Below, in pieces: positions 16,860 to 24,753 of a DNA stretch of 64,000 bases. The stretch lies in assembly GCA_002070395.1 (NCBI GenBank), contig MWDE01000006.1:1-64000 (forward strand), read 5' to 3'. The first letter of the stretch is position 1; the number at the start of each line of letters is the position of its first letter. Origin of the DNA: Synergistetes bacterium ADurb.Bin155 (GTDB taxonomy: Bacteria; Synergistota; Synergistia; Synergistales; Thermovirgaceae). The position numbers and the translations under genes are program-made. Below the pieces are notes generated by a model. That model was not told the DNA's origin and did not search any database. It saw only the letters and a program-made list of their open reading frames with translations.

Positions 16860-18707
16860 TCAATCGGAACCGAAAAAGAACTGATAATCCTCCGAAGAAA
16901 GCAATAACCGGCCGTCCACGATGCTGTAAGCCCCGGGCTTCAGGTACCGTGCGACACTTTCAAGCAAGTCGGCCTCTCTCACATCGGAATACCACCCCAT
17001 CAACCGGCCGAGGTCTCTGGCGTGGGGCTCTTGTCTGAAATGTTGATGAAGCCTCATTAGCCCCTCTCCGAGCAACTCCCCCCTCTTCTCATCCACGGCC
17101 ATCCTGATATATTGATAGGCCAGCTCCCTCTGCGCGGTATCCCTTACCATCAGCCGTCCCTCCGCCTTTTCAATGAGTCCCACCCGCGCCATAGGGTCCT
17201 CCGCCATGGACGCTCTCCGCAGGAACCTGTCTCCCTCCATGCCCCTGGCGAAAAAAAGCAAACCTGTGACGGCGACGGTGCTCATGGTCAACCCCAGGCT
17301 CCTCAAGACCCAGTCTTTCCTGATCTCGGTCCAGGAAAAGGACGAGGGCAGGAGTTCCCTGTTGGCGATGCCGAAGGCAAAGGCCAGCCACAGGACATCC
17401 TCGATCCTGTGGAAGGGGCGTGTCCAAAGCGCGTCGAACCAGATCAGGAACAAAAAAGAAGAGGCCCAGATTCCTTCCGGTGAGAGGGGGTCCCCCCTCC
17501 TCAGCCTGGAGAGGAAACATTTGAGCCACCAGCCCCCGAGGGCGATGAGTGCCAGGCCCCCGAACACCCCGGTTTCGCAAAACCACTGAAAGACCTCGCT
17601 GTGGGCCCAATAGGTGTATTGCCATTTCATGTCGGGATGCTTCGCGACCATTCGCCTCTGGGCTTCGAGGTAGTTCCACTTGTAATGACCAAGTCCCACA
17701 CCGCCCAGGGGGTGCATTTTAAACATCTCGGCAGTGGTCAGCCAAATGCTGTCCCTCTTCCCTATGGTCTTGAACTGTTCGACCATTTGAACGCTCTTCA
17801 TGATGAAGACGTTGCCCCGTCCGAAGAGAAGGGTCCCGAAAAAGGTCGCGGCCAGTAGCGCCAGGATGACAGAAGCCCGCGCAAAGGCCTTCCTTGTCCC
17901 TATGGACCGGGCCGAGAGAAGGGCAAGAACGCAAAGGCCGACGGCGTAAGAAAAAACGGCCGAACGGCTTGTGGAATTCCATATGCCCCAGGCGTTGACG
18001 GCAAAAAGGAAAAGGTTGGCCGCCGCGGCGATATTCTTCCTGCCGCTGATATCGTCTGCCGGCCTATCTTGAAAGAACAGCCAGGAGGAACCCATCATGG
18101 CTATGGCCACCCATAGCCCGAACATGTTCTGCTGTCCTGTGTTGCCGATGTATTTGCCCGGGGTCGGGTAAACGAAGGGAAAAAGATGGTGCAAATCATG
18201 GATCTGAAGTTCCGCAAAAAGGACATTCAGGGCGCCCGTCAGGGCCGCCAGCCAAAGCAGAATAGGCAGGCCCTTACCGAAGGTCCCGTTGCGGGTGATG
18301 ATATAGACCCCCCAGAGAGAGGCGAAGAAAAACCACTCCCTGGTGAAGGTCGGAACCGACGTTATCGGGGCCCAAAGGGGTTGGAGGATCAGGAACAGCA
18401 CCACGGAAAGCCAGGCCGCCCCGAAGGGGTCCAGGACGAAACCTTCCCTGACACCTTTCATGAACGTTATCCTCATCCCGGCCAGGGCGATGAGAAAACC
18501 CACTGGGATGAAAACAGCGGCCCATTTCATCAGGTGGAGCGCCTCGTACCAGAAAGGCCCCGAGAAAACCAGGTTCGGGACCGAGAGCGCAAAGAAAAGC
18601 AGAACCGTGGCCAGGGATCCAGGGGCGAGACTCGCCTTTCCCGGCCGAAATGACCCATCGCTTTTCAGAAAACCGACGCCACCTGGTTCTCCGGTCAATT
18701 CCTTCAC
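16860..18707 (-). CDS. O-antigen ligase/polymerase-like integral membrane protein
   Basis: 615 residues with about ten to twelve hydrophobic segments between residues 30 and 470, then a soluble helical C-terminal part of about 130 residues. The Wzy_C/WaaL-type loop is recognisable as MFKMHPLGGVGLGHYKWNYLE, followed by YWAHSEVFQWFCETGVFGGLALI, with the catalytic-type His and an Arg-rich loop. Such proteins ligate or polymerise undecaprenyl-linked glycans, or glycosylate proteins (PglL). Substrate is not deducible. The helical tail may be TPR-like. It is the last gene of the run after dnaB, with a 58-bp gap. Confidence 0.8.
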   Translation of the reverse strand: MKELTGEPGGVGFLKSDGSFRPGKASLAPGSLATVLLFFALSVPNLVFSGPFWYEALHLMKWAAVFIPVGFLIALAGMRITFMKGVREGFVLDPFGAAWLSVVLFLILQPLWAPITSVPTFTREWFFFASLWGVYIITRNGTFGKGLPILLWLAALTGALNVLFAELQIHDLHHLFPFVYPTPGKYIGNTGQQNMFGLWVAIAMMGSSWLFFQDRPADDISGRKNIAAAANLFLFAVNAWGIWNSTSRSAVFSYAVGLCVLALLSARSIGTRKAFARASVILALLAATFFGTLLFGRGNVFIMKSVQMVEQFKTIGKRDSIWLTTAEMFKMHPLGGVGLGHYKWNYLEAQRRMVAKHPDMKWQYTYWAHSEVFQWFCETGVFGGLALIALGGWWLKCFLSRLRRGDPLSPEGIWASSFLFLIWFDALWTRPFHRIEDVLWLAFAFGIANRELLPSSFSWTEIRKDWVLRSLGLTMSTVAVTGLLFFARGMEGDRFLRRASMAEDPMARVGLIEKAEGRLMVRDTAQRELAYQYIRMAVDEKRGELLGEGLMRLHQHFRQEPHARDLGRLMGWYSDVREADLLESVARYLKPGAYSIVDGRLLLSSEDYQFFFGSD

Positions 18708-18765
18708 CTCTGGGTCCGGGCGAATGATCGGGACGGCCTTTCGGGAGGGCGTATCACCGCCCCAT

Positions 18766-20115
18766 TCAGGACGACCAGGCCTGGCTCGCGAAACGGGCGT
18801 GCTCCTTGAAAAAGGTGAGCCTTATGGTTCCGGTGGGTCCGTTCCTGTGCTTCGCCACGATCACATCGGCCGTGTTGTCGCCCTCATCCGCAGGCGCGTC
18901 GTAATACCCCGGGCGATAAAGAAGGATGACCAGGTCGGCGTCCTGCTCGATGGCGCCGCTATCGCGAAGGTCGGAAAGCTGGGGCCTTTTTTCCTGCCTT
19001 GATTCAACGGCCCTTGAGAGTTGGGAGAGGGCTATCAACGGTACATCGAGCTCCCTTGCTATGGCCTTGAGGGAACGGGATATCTCGGCGACCTCCTGCT
19101 GCTTGCTCTCCGTTCTCCTGGTCAACTGCATCAACTGGAGGTAATCGACTACGATCAACCCGTTGCCGGATCTCATTACCTGGGACTTGAACCGCCTGGA
19201 CCGGGCCCGGAGTTCCAGCGTCGTGAGAACGGAACTGTCATCGATGAAAAAGGGAGCCCTCGAAAGGTCGCCTGCCGCGGTGGCCAGCTTTTCCCAGGCG
19301 CTTTCATGGAACATCCCCGTCCGCAGGTCGTGGACATCCACCCTGGCCCTGGATCCCAGCATGCGCTGGACCAGCTGTTCCGCACCCATCTCGAGGCTGA
19401 ACATCAGGACCGGGATCCCCCTGTCCACCGAGGCGTGCATGCCGATGTCGAGGGCGAGGGCAGTCTTTCCCATGGAGGGCCTGGCGGCTATTATGTTGAG
19501 GCTCCCCGGCTGGAACCCCCCGGTGATCCTTTCGAAATCGTCGAAACCGCTGGGGACACCCGTCACCGAGCTGTCGGGCGAGTGGAATTTCTCCTCGATG
19601 GTCCTGAAGGTGGGGCCGAGGACATCTCCCACCTTCCTGAAGGGGACCTGGCTCCCTCTCTGGGTGATCTCGAAGACCGCCCGTTCGGCCTGGTCCATCA
19701 CATCCTCTATCTCCCTGTCCTCCGAGTAGCCCAGGCGCGCTATTTCAGCGCCGACCTGGATCAGCCTGCGGTGGATCGACTTGTCCCGTACGATCCTTGC
19801 GTGATATTCGACATTGGCCGTGGTGGGGACGGAATCCACGAGCCCCGCTATGAAGCCCTGACCCCCCAGGGCCGAGGCGAGCCCTCTCCTGGACAGGTCC
19901 TCGAGAAAGGTGAGAGGGTCCACGGGTTTCCCCTTTTCGGCCATTTCCCTCATGACCTGAAAGGCCTGCCGATGGCTCCCGTCGTAGAAATCCTCCGGCA
20001 GAAGCGCGTCCAGGCATATGGTCAAGGCATCCTCCTCGAGAAGGCAACCCCCTATCACCGCCCTCTCGGCTTCGATGCTGTGGGGTGGGATCCTCTCGAA
20101 GAGCTGGTCACTCAA
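18766..20115 (-). CDS. dnaB: Replicative DNA helicase DnaB
   Basis: 449 residues. The hexameric helicase unwinds DNA ahead of the replisome. The N-terminal domain begins PPHSIEAERAVIGGCLLEEDAL. The RecA-like domain has Walker A ARPSMGKTALALDIG near residue 213, Walker B IVVDYLQLM, the arginine-rich SRSLKAIARELDVPLIALSQLSR and the C-terminal DLRDSGAIEQDADLV. The start is a TTG overlapping the rplI stop by 8 bp, with GGAGG inside rplI. Confidence 0.97.
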   Translation of the reverse strand: MSDQLFERIPPHSIEAERAVIGGCLLEEDALTICLDALLPEDFYDGSHRQAFQVMREMAEKGKPVDPLTFLEDLSRRGLASALGGQGFIAGLVDSVPTTANVEYHARIVRDKSIHRRLIQVGAEIARLGYSEDREIEDVMDQAERAVFEITQRGSQVPFRKVGDVLGPTFRTIEEKFHSPDSSVTGVPSGFDDFERITGGFQPGSLNIIAARPSMGKTALALDIGMHASVDRGIPVLMFSLEMGAEQLVQRMLGSRARVDVHDLRTGMFHESAWEKLATAAGDLSRAPFFIDDSSVLTTLELRARSRRFKSQVMRSGNGLIVVDYLQLMQLTRRTESKQQEVAEISRSLKAIARELDVPLIALSQLSRAVESRQEKRPQLSDLRDSGAIEQDADLVILLYRPGYYDAPADEGDNTADVIVAKHRNGPTGTIRLTFFKEHARFASQAWSS

Positions 20116-20563
20116 CCCTTTCGTCCTCCACCTTCAAGGTCATCTCCGCTTCAACCCCCTGGTGCAGTTTTATGGAAAAGGGGTAGGAACCCAACTCCTT
20201 CACCGGTGAAGGAAGCCGGACGTCCTTTTTATCGACGGGGATGCCGAACTTTTCCTGGACCCTTTCCGCCACCTGGGTCGCCGTAACGCTCCCGAACAGC
20301 TTCCCCCTCTCCCCGGCGGAAACCTTGAGCATGACCTGCTTCCCCTGGAGGAGGGCCCTGCTGCCCCAGGCCTCCTCCTCCTCCCGTCTGGCCCTGACTT
20401 CCTTTGTTCTCTGGAGTTGTTCCCACTCCTTCAACCTCTCCCTGGTTGCCTCTTCCGCCATCTTTCTCGGGATCAGGTAATTCCTGCCATACCCCTCGGC
20501 CACGTCGACCAGGTCGCCCTTTTTCCCCACTTTTGACACATCCGTCAGCAGTATGACTTTCAT
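20108..20563 (-). CDS. rplI: 50S ribosomal protein bL9
   Basis: 151 residues. The N-terminal RNA-binding domain MKVILLTDVSKVGKKGDLVDVAEGYGRNYLIP is diagnostic; the central helix and C-terminal domain (KLFGSVTATQVAERVQEKFGIPVDKKDV) are complete. The ATG overlaps the yybS-like stop (ATGA). Order rpsF-ssb-rpsR-yybS-rplI-dnaB is a conserved Firmicutes/Synergistota arrangement. Confidence 0.97.
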   Translation of the reverse strand: MKVILLTDVSKVGKKGDLVDVAEGYGRNYLIPRKMAEEATRERLKEWEQLQRTKEVRARREEEEAWGSRALLQGKQVMLKVSAGERGKLFGSVTATQVAERVQEKFGIPVDKKDVRLPSPVKELGSYPFSIKLHQGVEAEMTLKVEDERVE

Positions 20564-21519
20564 TCTCTTCCCCCCCGGAACCTCGACCGCAGGTCGAACC
20601 ACACATCAATGATACCCAAAATAAGGACCAACTGCGCAAAAAAGGGGACGACCATGACGACCAATGTCAAGGCAACCTTCAGGAAACGGCCCAGCCCCCT
20701 GGAACCCATGAAGAACCAGCCCACAGCCAGCCCCTGGAAAAAGAACAGTGTCGTTACCAGGAGGCGAAGGTTCAGGGCCGTCTTTTGCAAAAAGGCCATC
20801 GAGGGTTGATAGGTCCCCGCCAGTTGGAGCGCCAAGGAGGCCACAAGGGCCCAAAAAATGCTCTTCGGGAAGCGCCACAGGCTGAACTCCGGGAGCTGGG
20901 GAAGGGTTTCCCTGCCCAGTCTTTTCAGCACTGCGGCGCTCACTATGTAGCTCAGGAAGCAGTCCACCGTCGCTGCCATAACAAGAAGAGCGGGAAAGAT
21001 AAGCGGGATCAGGGAGAGGGTGGCTCGCATCTGTTCCCTGGCCGTGGACAATGACTCCTTCGACATGCCCAGGCTTGAGTAGACCGAGGAGATCCTCTCG
21101 ATCATGGGCAGGATCTCCGCTTCCTCGAGCCCGAAGGGATTGATCCCCGTGAGCTTTATGGCGATCACCATCAGGAGGAGTTTGCTCCCCAGGGAAACCA
21201 GGATCCCGTAAAGGATGATATCGACGGCCCTGTCGAAACGCCTGCCCAGGGCCCCGAGGGCTATGCCCAGGAAACCGAAACCGAAGCAGAAGAAAAGGGC
21301 ACCCACCACACCTGTGAAGGCGGCCGAGATGATCGTCGCCGCCACTACCCCCAGCACCGCCCTCCCCAGGCTGTGTCTAAGACCCAGGACTACGAGGGGC
21401 GCTGGGCAAACCAGGGAGAACACCATCCCAACCAGGGGCAGGAAATGACCCGCCAGAAAAAGCACCGCGGAAAGGGCGACGAGCAACGATGATTCAACCA
21501 GGGCCCTGGTCCTGTCCAT
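20560..21519 (-). CDS. yybS: YybS-like DUF2232 membrane protein
   Basis: 319 residues with about eight hydrophobic segments. The N-terminus MDRTRALVESSLLVALSAVLFLAGHFLPLVG and the position between rpsR and rplI identify it as the DUF2232 (YybS) family, whose fold resembles ECF-transporter S components. No substrate is known. It is separated from rpsR by a GC-rich hairpin that may lower its expression relative to the ribosomal genes. Confidence 0.85.
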   Translation of the reverse strand: MDRTRALVESSLLVALSAVLFLAGHFLPLVGMVFSLVCPAPLVVLGLRHSLGRAVLGVVAATIISAAFTGVVGALFFCFGFGFLGIALGALGRRFDRAVDIILYGILVSLGSKLLLMVIAIKLTGINPFGLEEAEILPMIERISSVYSSLGMSKESLSTAREQMRATLSLIPLIFPALLVMAATVDCFLSYIVSAAVLKRLGRETLPQLPEFSLWRFPKSIFWALVASLALQLAGTYQPSMAFLQKTALNLRLLVTTLFFFQGLAVGWFFMGSRGLGRFLKVALTLVVMVVPFFAQLVLILGIIDVWFDLRSRFRGGRE

Positions 21520-21541
21520 AAAAAACGACCTCCCGACAGAA

Positions 21542-21571
21542 CGGGGGGAGAAGCCTGGGCTCCTCCCCCCG
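21542..21571. terminator. GC-rich hairpin between rpsR and yybS
   Basis: CGGGGGGAG (21542-21550) pairs with CTCCCCCCG (21563-21571) around a 12-nt loop. There is no U-tract, so it may be a partial terminator or an mRNA-stability element separating the highly expressed rpsF-ssb-rpsR from yybS. Confidence 0.5.
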
Positions 21572-21593
21572 CAACGAACACGGGTATCCTCTC

Positions 21594-21845
21594 CTACTCG
21601 GCGCTGAAGGGGAGGAGAGCGAGGTAGCGCACCCTTTTGATCGCCTCCGTGAGCTGCCTCTGGTGCTTGGCACAGTTTCCAGTCACCCTCCTGGGGACGA
21701 TCTTGCCGCGCTCACTTATGTACTTTCTGAGTTTATCCACATCCTTGTAATCAATGTGGTCAATTTTCTCCACGCAGAACATGCAGACCTTCGGTTTTCT
21801 TCTCTTGCTTCTCTTGCCTCCGCCATTTCTTGGTGAAAAGGCCAT
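21594..21845 (-). CDS. rpsR: 30S ribosomal protein bS18
   Basis: 83 residues from the ATG at 21845 (ggaggt upstream). The C-terminal core [49 protein letters not shown] is the S18 signature. The N-terminus is basic, with a CMFC pair that could bind zinc. It forms a heterodimer with S6 on the small subunit and is cotranscribed with rpsF and ssb. Confidence 0.97.
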   Translation of the reverse strand: MAFSPRNGGGKRSKRRKPKVCMFCVEKIDHIDYKDVDKLRKYISERGKIVPRRVTGNCAKHQRQLTEAIKRVRYLALLPFSAE

Positions 21846-21881
21846 CACGAACCTCCTTCTTTTCAAGGGATCCAAAAAACA

Positions 21882-22373
21882 TCAGAAGGGGATATCCGCG
21901 TCCTCGCCCTCGTCCTTGACGTCGTCCAGCTCGGATATATCCCTCACGTAATCGTCCTCAAAACCCTTTTCCCTGAGGCTGCCGCCCCTCGACGGGGGCG
22001 CCTGTTCGCCTTCGGGGGAGTAGGTCTCCCCGCCGTCCCTGCGGGAACCAAGAAACGTCACCCCTTGGGCGACTACTTCGGTGACCCACCGTCTTTCGCC
22101 GGTTCCCGCCTCATAACTTCGGACCTGGATCCTTCCTTCGACGAGGACAGGGCTCCCCTTACGGAGGTACCTTTCACAGTTCTCGGCCTGGACACCCCAT
22201 ACCACAACGGGGATGAAGTCAGCCTGATCCTGGACCTCGCCTTCGCGGTTCTTCCACTGGCGGCCTACGGCCACGGTCAACTTCGCCACAGCTTGCTTGG
22301 AAGTGGTGTAGCGCACCTCGGGATCCCGCGCCAGGTTGCCCATCAGAATAGCCTTGTTGAAACCCCTTGCCAT
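21882..22373 (-). CDS. ssb: Single-stranded DNA-binding protein
   Basis: 163 residues from the ATG at 22373 (gggag upstream). The OB-fold begins ARGFNKAILMGNLARDPEVRYT and includes VVVWGVQAENCERYLRKGSPVLVEGRIQVRSYE. An acidic disordered tail ends DVKDEGEDADIPF, the conserved SSB protein-interaction tip. It coats single-stranded DNA in replication and repair. It lies between rpsF and rpsR. Confidence 0.97.
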   Translation of the reverse strand: MARGFNKAILMGNLARDPEVRYTTSKQAVAKLTVAVGRQWKNREGEVQDQADFIPVVVWGVQAENCERYLRKGSPVLVEGRIQVRSYEAGTGERRWVTEVVAQGVTFLGSRRDGGETYSPEGEQAPPSRGGSLREKGFEDDYVRDISELDDVKDEGEDADIPF

Positions 22374-22385
22374 CGAGATCACTCC

Positions 22386-22670
22386 CTAGGTTTCATCCAG
22401 AGCAATCACCAGGTGTCTTAAAACCTGGGTCTTGAGCTTCAGCAACCGTTCCAGTTCGCTGACCTGGGAAGGGTCGAGAGTAAAGGTTAGGACCGCGTAG
22501 AACCCCTCGGTCTGTTTCTGGATGGGATAGGCAAAGCGCCTCTTCCCCCAGGAACTGCTCTTTACGATCTCTCCTCCCAGGTTGCGCACGACCCCTTCGA
22601 TCTCTCCCACCGCCGACTCATGTTCCTCCAGGTCAGCCTGGAAGATCGTGACCATTTCGTACGATCGCAC
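22386..22670 (-). CDS. rpsF: 30S ribosomal protein bS6
   Basis: 94 residues from a GTG at 22670, giving the family-like MRSYEMVTIFQADL. An upstream GTG lies inside the ggaggaggtg ribosome-binding site, so the later start at 6-nt spacing is preferred. KSSSWGKRRFAYPIQKQTEGFYAVLTF is the S6 core. First gene of the rpsF-ssb-rpsR unit, with its own promoter and a leader hairpin. Confidence 0.95.
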   Translation of the reverse strand: MRSYEMVTIFQADLEEHESAVGEIEGVVRNLGGEIVKSSSWGKRRFAYPIQKQTEGFYAVLTFTLDPSQVSELERLLKLKTQVLRHLVIALDET

Positions 22671-22698
22671 GTCATACACCTCCTCCCTTTGGCCTGAG

Positions 22699-22720
22699 GT
22701 CTCCCCACCCAGGGGGAGAC
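22699..22720 (-). promoter_or_regulatory. rpsF leader hairpin (possible S6:S18 autoregulatory element)
   Basis: GTCTCCCC pairs with GGGGAGAC within the short transcript leader of rpsF, and the stem can be extended on both sides with an asymmetric bulge. S6:S18 complexes are known to bind leader RNAs of rpsF operons in many bacteria, usually through a CCG in a bulged stem. The exact motif could not be confirmed here. Confidence 0.4.
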
Positions 22721-22738
22721 AGGGACATACGGCAGAAC

Positions 22739-22767
22739 ATTATACGCTAGGGGCTCTCTTCCGGCAA
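22739..22767 (-). promoter_or_regulatory. Sigma-70-type promoter for rpsF-ssb-rpsR
   Basis: On the minus strand TTGCCG (22767-22762) is followed after exactly 17 bp by TATAAT (22744-22739). It lies around the 3' end of the divIC-like gene and predicts a leader of about 60 nt. Confidence 0.7.
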
Positions 22768-23052
22768 CAGGTCCCCCGAAACCACCTCGACCCGGAAGAT
22801 TCGCTCTCCGGGGAGGGTCAGGTTGAACTGCTCCCGGGCAAGTCGGGCCACGCCTTCGGGTGTCCTGTAAAAAAGTATTTTTTCCTTCAGGACCTGGACA
22901 TCCCTCGTAACAGCGACCAGGCGGTCCATCCTTTCGTCCACGATGGAGCCCAGCCTGCCAATCTTCCTGAGTTCCAAGATGTAAGCCGTTCCGACGATCG
23001 CCAAGAAGCAGAGACCGGCCGTGATCAGGGCCACCCAGCGCAGGCGGATCAT
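22747..23052 (-). CDS. DivIC/FtsL-type septum formation initiator
   Basis: 101 residues: one N-terminal transmembrane segment (about 8-26), then a coiled coil, and the septum-initiator signature ILFYRTPEGVARLAREQFNLTLPGERIFRV. Such small bitopic proteins bridge the FtsQ/DivIB and FtsW-PBP complexes at the septum. The start is 3 bp after the argS stop, so it is probably cotranscribed with argS. Confidence 0.85.
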   Translation of the reverse strand: MIRLRWVALITAGLCFLAIVGTAYILELRKIGRLGSIVDERMDRLVAVTRDVQVLKEKILFYRTPEGVARLAREQFNLTLPGERIFRVEVVSGDLLPEESP

Positions 23053-23054
23053 TC

Positions 23055-24734
23055 CTACATCTTCTCCGGTGCGCTTATCCCCAGCAGGGAAAGGGCGTTG
23101 GCCAGGACTACCCTCGTCGCTTCGGAGAGGACGAGCCTGGCGCCCTCCAGTTCCGGTCCCACTCCCAGGACCCGATGGGCGTTGTAGAAAGAGTGAAAAT
23201 CCCCGGCCAGGTCGTAGGCGTAAAAAACGATCCTGTGAGGGGCGAGGTCGGCGGCGGCTTTTTCGACCTCTCCGGGGAAGGCCGACAGCCTCTTCACGAG
23301 GCTTGTCTCCTCCGGTTCGACCAGCAAGGAGAGGTCAACCTCTGATGGTTTAGGCATGGCCACACCCCTGGCTGCCGCTTCCCTGAAAATACTGTGTATC
23401 CTCGCGTGGGCGTACTGGACGTAAAAAACCGGGTTGTCCGTGGAGGCACTCTTGGCCAGGTCCAGGTCAAAATCAAGGTGGCTGTCGGATCGCCTCATGG
23501 CGAAAAAGTACCTCGTGGCGTTGACCCCCACCTCGTCGATGACCTCTTCCAGTGTGACGAACTCGCCGGAGCGGGTCGACATGGATACCTGCTGCCCTCC
23601 CCGGTGGAGGTTTACGAATTGGATCAGGAGGATCTGGAGGTCTTCCTCTTTCCTGCCGAGAGCCTGCACCGCGGCCTTCATCCTTGGGATGTAACCGTGA
23701 TGGTCGGCCCCCCACACGTCGATCACCATGTCAAAACCGCGATCGTACTTGTTCTTGTGATAGGCGATATCGGAGGCGAAATATGTGGGGACCCCGTTGC
23801 TCCTGATGAGGACACGGTCCTTGTCGTCCGAGAAGGCCGTTGCCTTGAACCAGGTCGCCCCGTCGGCATCGAAGGCGAAACCGTTCTTTTTGAGGGTCTC
23901 CAGCATTTTGGGGATCTTGATCCCGTCGTAGAGGGACTTCTCGGAGAACCAGACGTCGAACTTCACACCGAAATTCTCAAGGGTCTTGCGGATATCCTCC
24001 AGGATGACCTCATTGGCGTACCTGGTGAAAAAAGGGAGGGACTCCCCGGGCGGGATGTCCAGGTATCGCTCTCCCTCCGAGTCCAGCAGTTGCCGGGCGA
24101 GATCGAAGATATACCCACCCTTGTACCCGTCCTCCGGGAAGGGGACCTCCCCGGGGCGACCACAGATCTCGAAGTACCGGGACTGGGTCGACCTCCCCAG
24201 GAGTTCCATCTGGAGCCCGGCGTCGTTGATGTAGTACTCCCTTTCGACATCCCACCCTGTGAAGGAAAGGATCCTCGCGCAGATGTCACCCACGGCGGCC
24301 CCCCGGCCATGCCCTACATGGAGGGGCCCTGTCGGGTTGGCGCTCACGAACTCCACCTGTACCCTTCGCCCGCCGCCCGAATCACTCCTGCCGTAGTCGC
24401 CTGCCAGTTCCAGTATGTGCTCAATGGTCCCGGACATCCACGACCGGGAGAGGAAAAAGTTTATGAAACCCGGTCCCGCCACCTCGACTCTCTCCACGAG
24501 GGGGTTTTCCGGCAGAAGGGAGACTATCCTGCGGGCCATTTCAAGGGGTCTCTCCCCGAAGGCGCCGGCCCACTGCATGGCGGCGTTGGTGGCCCAGTCA
24601 CCCTGGCCTTCCCTTCTTCCCCTCTCCACCTCCACGGGAGGACCCCCCTCAAGGGATATCCCCCTCTCCCTGGAGATCTGCCCGATCGACGATACAAGCA
24701 TTTCCTTTATGACGGTCTCAATATCCTTTTTCAC
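23055..24734 (-). CDS. argS: Arginyl-tRNA synthetase
   Basis: 559 residues from a GTG at 24734, giving the product KKDIETVIKEML. This class I enzyme charges tRNA-Arg. The HIGH-type motif is in SANPTGPLHVGHGRGAAVGD near residue 130. The anticodon-binding domain (SLVKRLSAFPGEVEKAAADLAPHRI and YDLAGDFHSFYN) and the C-terminal LSLLGISAPEKM are typical. A longer reading frame continues upstream but overlaps the 3' end of the neighbouring gene and lacks similarity. Confidence 0.97.
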   Translation of the reverse strand: MKKDIETVIKEMLVSSIGQISRERGISLEGGPPVEVERGRREGQGDWATNAAMQWAGAFGERPLEMARRIVSLLPENPLVERVEVAGPGFINFFLSRSWMSGTIEHILELAGDYGRSDSGGGRRVQVEFVSANPTGPLHVGHGRGAAVGDICARILSFTGWDVEREYYINDAGLQMELLGRSTQSRYFEICGRPGEVPFPEDGYKGGYIFDLARQLLDSEGERYLDIPPGESLPFFTRYANEVILEDIRKTLENFGVKFDVWFSEKSLYDGIKIPKMLETLKKNGFAFDADGATWFKATAFSDDKDRVLIRSNGVPTYFASDIAYHKNKYDRGFDMVIDVWGADHHGYIPRMKAAVQALGRKEEDLQILLIQFVNLHRGGQQVSMSTRSGEFVTLEEVIDEVGVNATRYFFAMRRSDSHLDFDLDLAKSASTDNPVFYVQYAHARIHSIFREAAARGVAMPKPSEVDLSLLVEPEETSLVKRLSAFPGEVEKAAADLAPHRIVFYAYDLAGDFHSFYNAHRVLGVGPELEGARLVLSEATRVVLANALSLLGISAPEKM

Positions 24735-24753
24735 GGTATCGCCCCGCTTTCGG

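Noticed and set aside
19021..20286. A 421-codon plus-strand frame opposite dnaB and rplI
   Set aside because: Low-complexity composition and no similarity; both minus-strand genes are certain.
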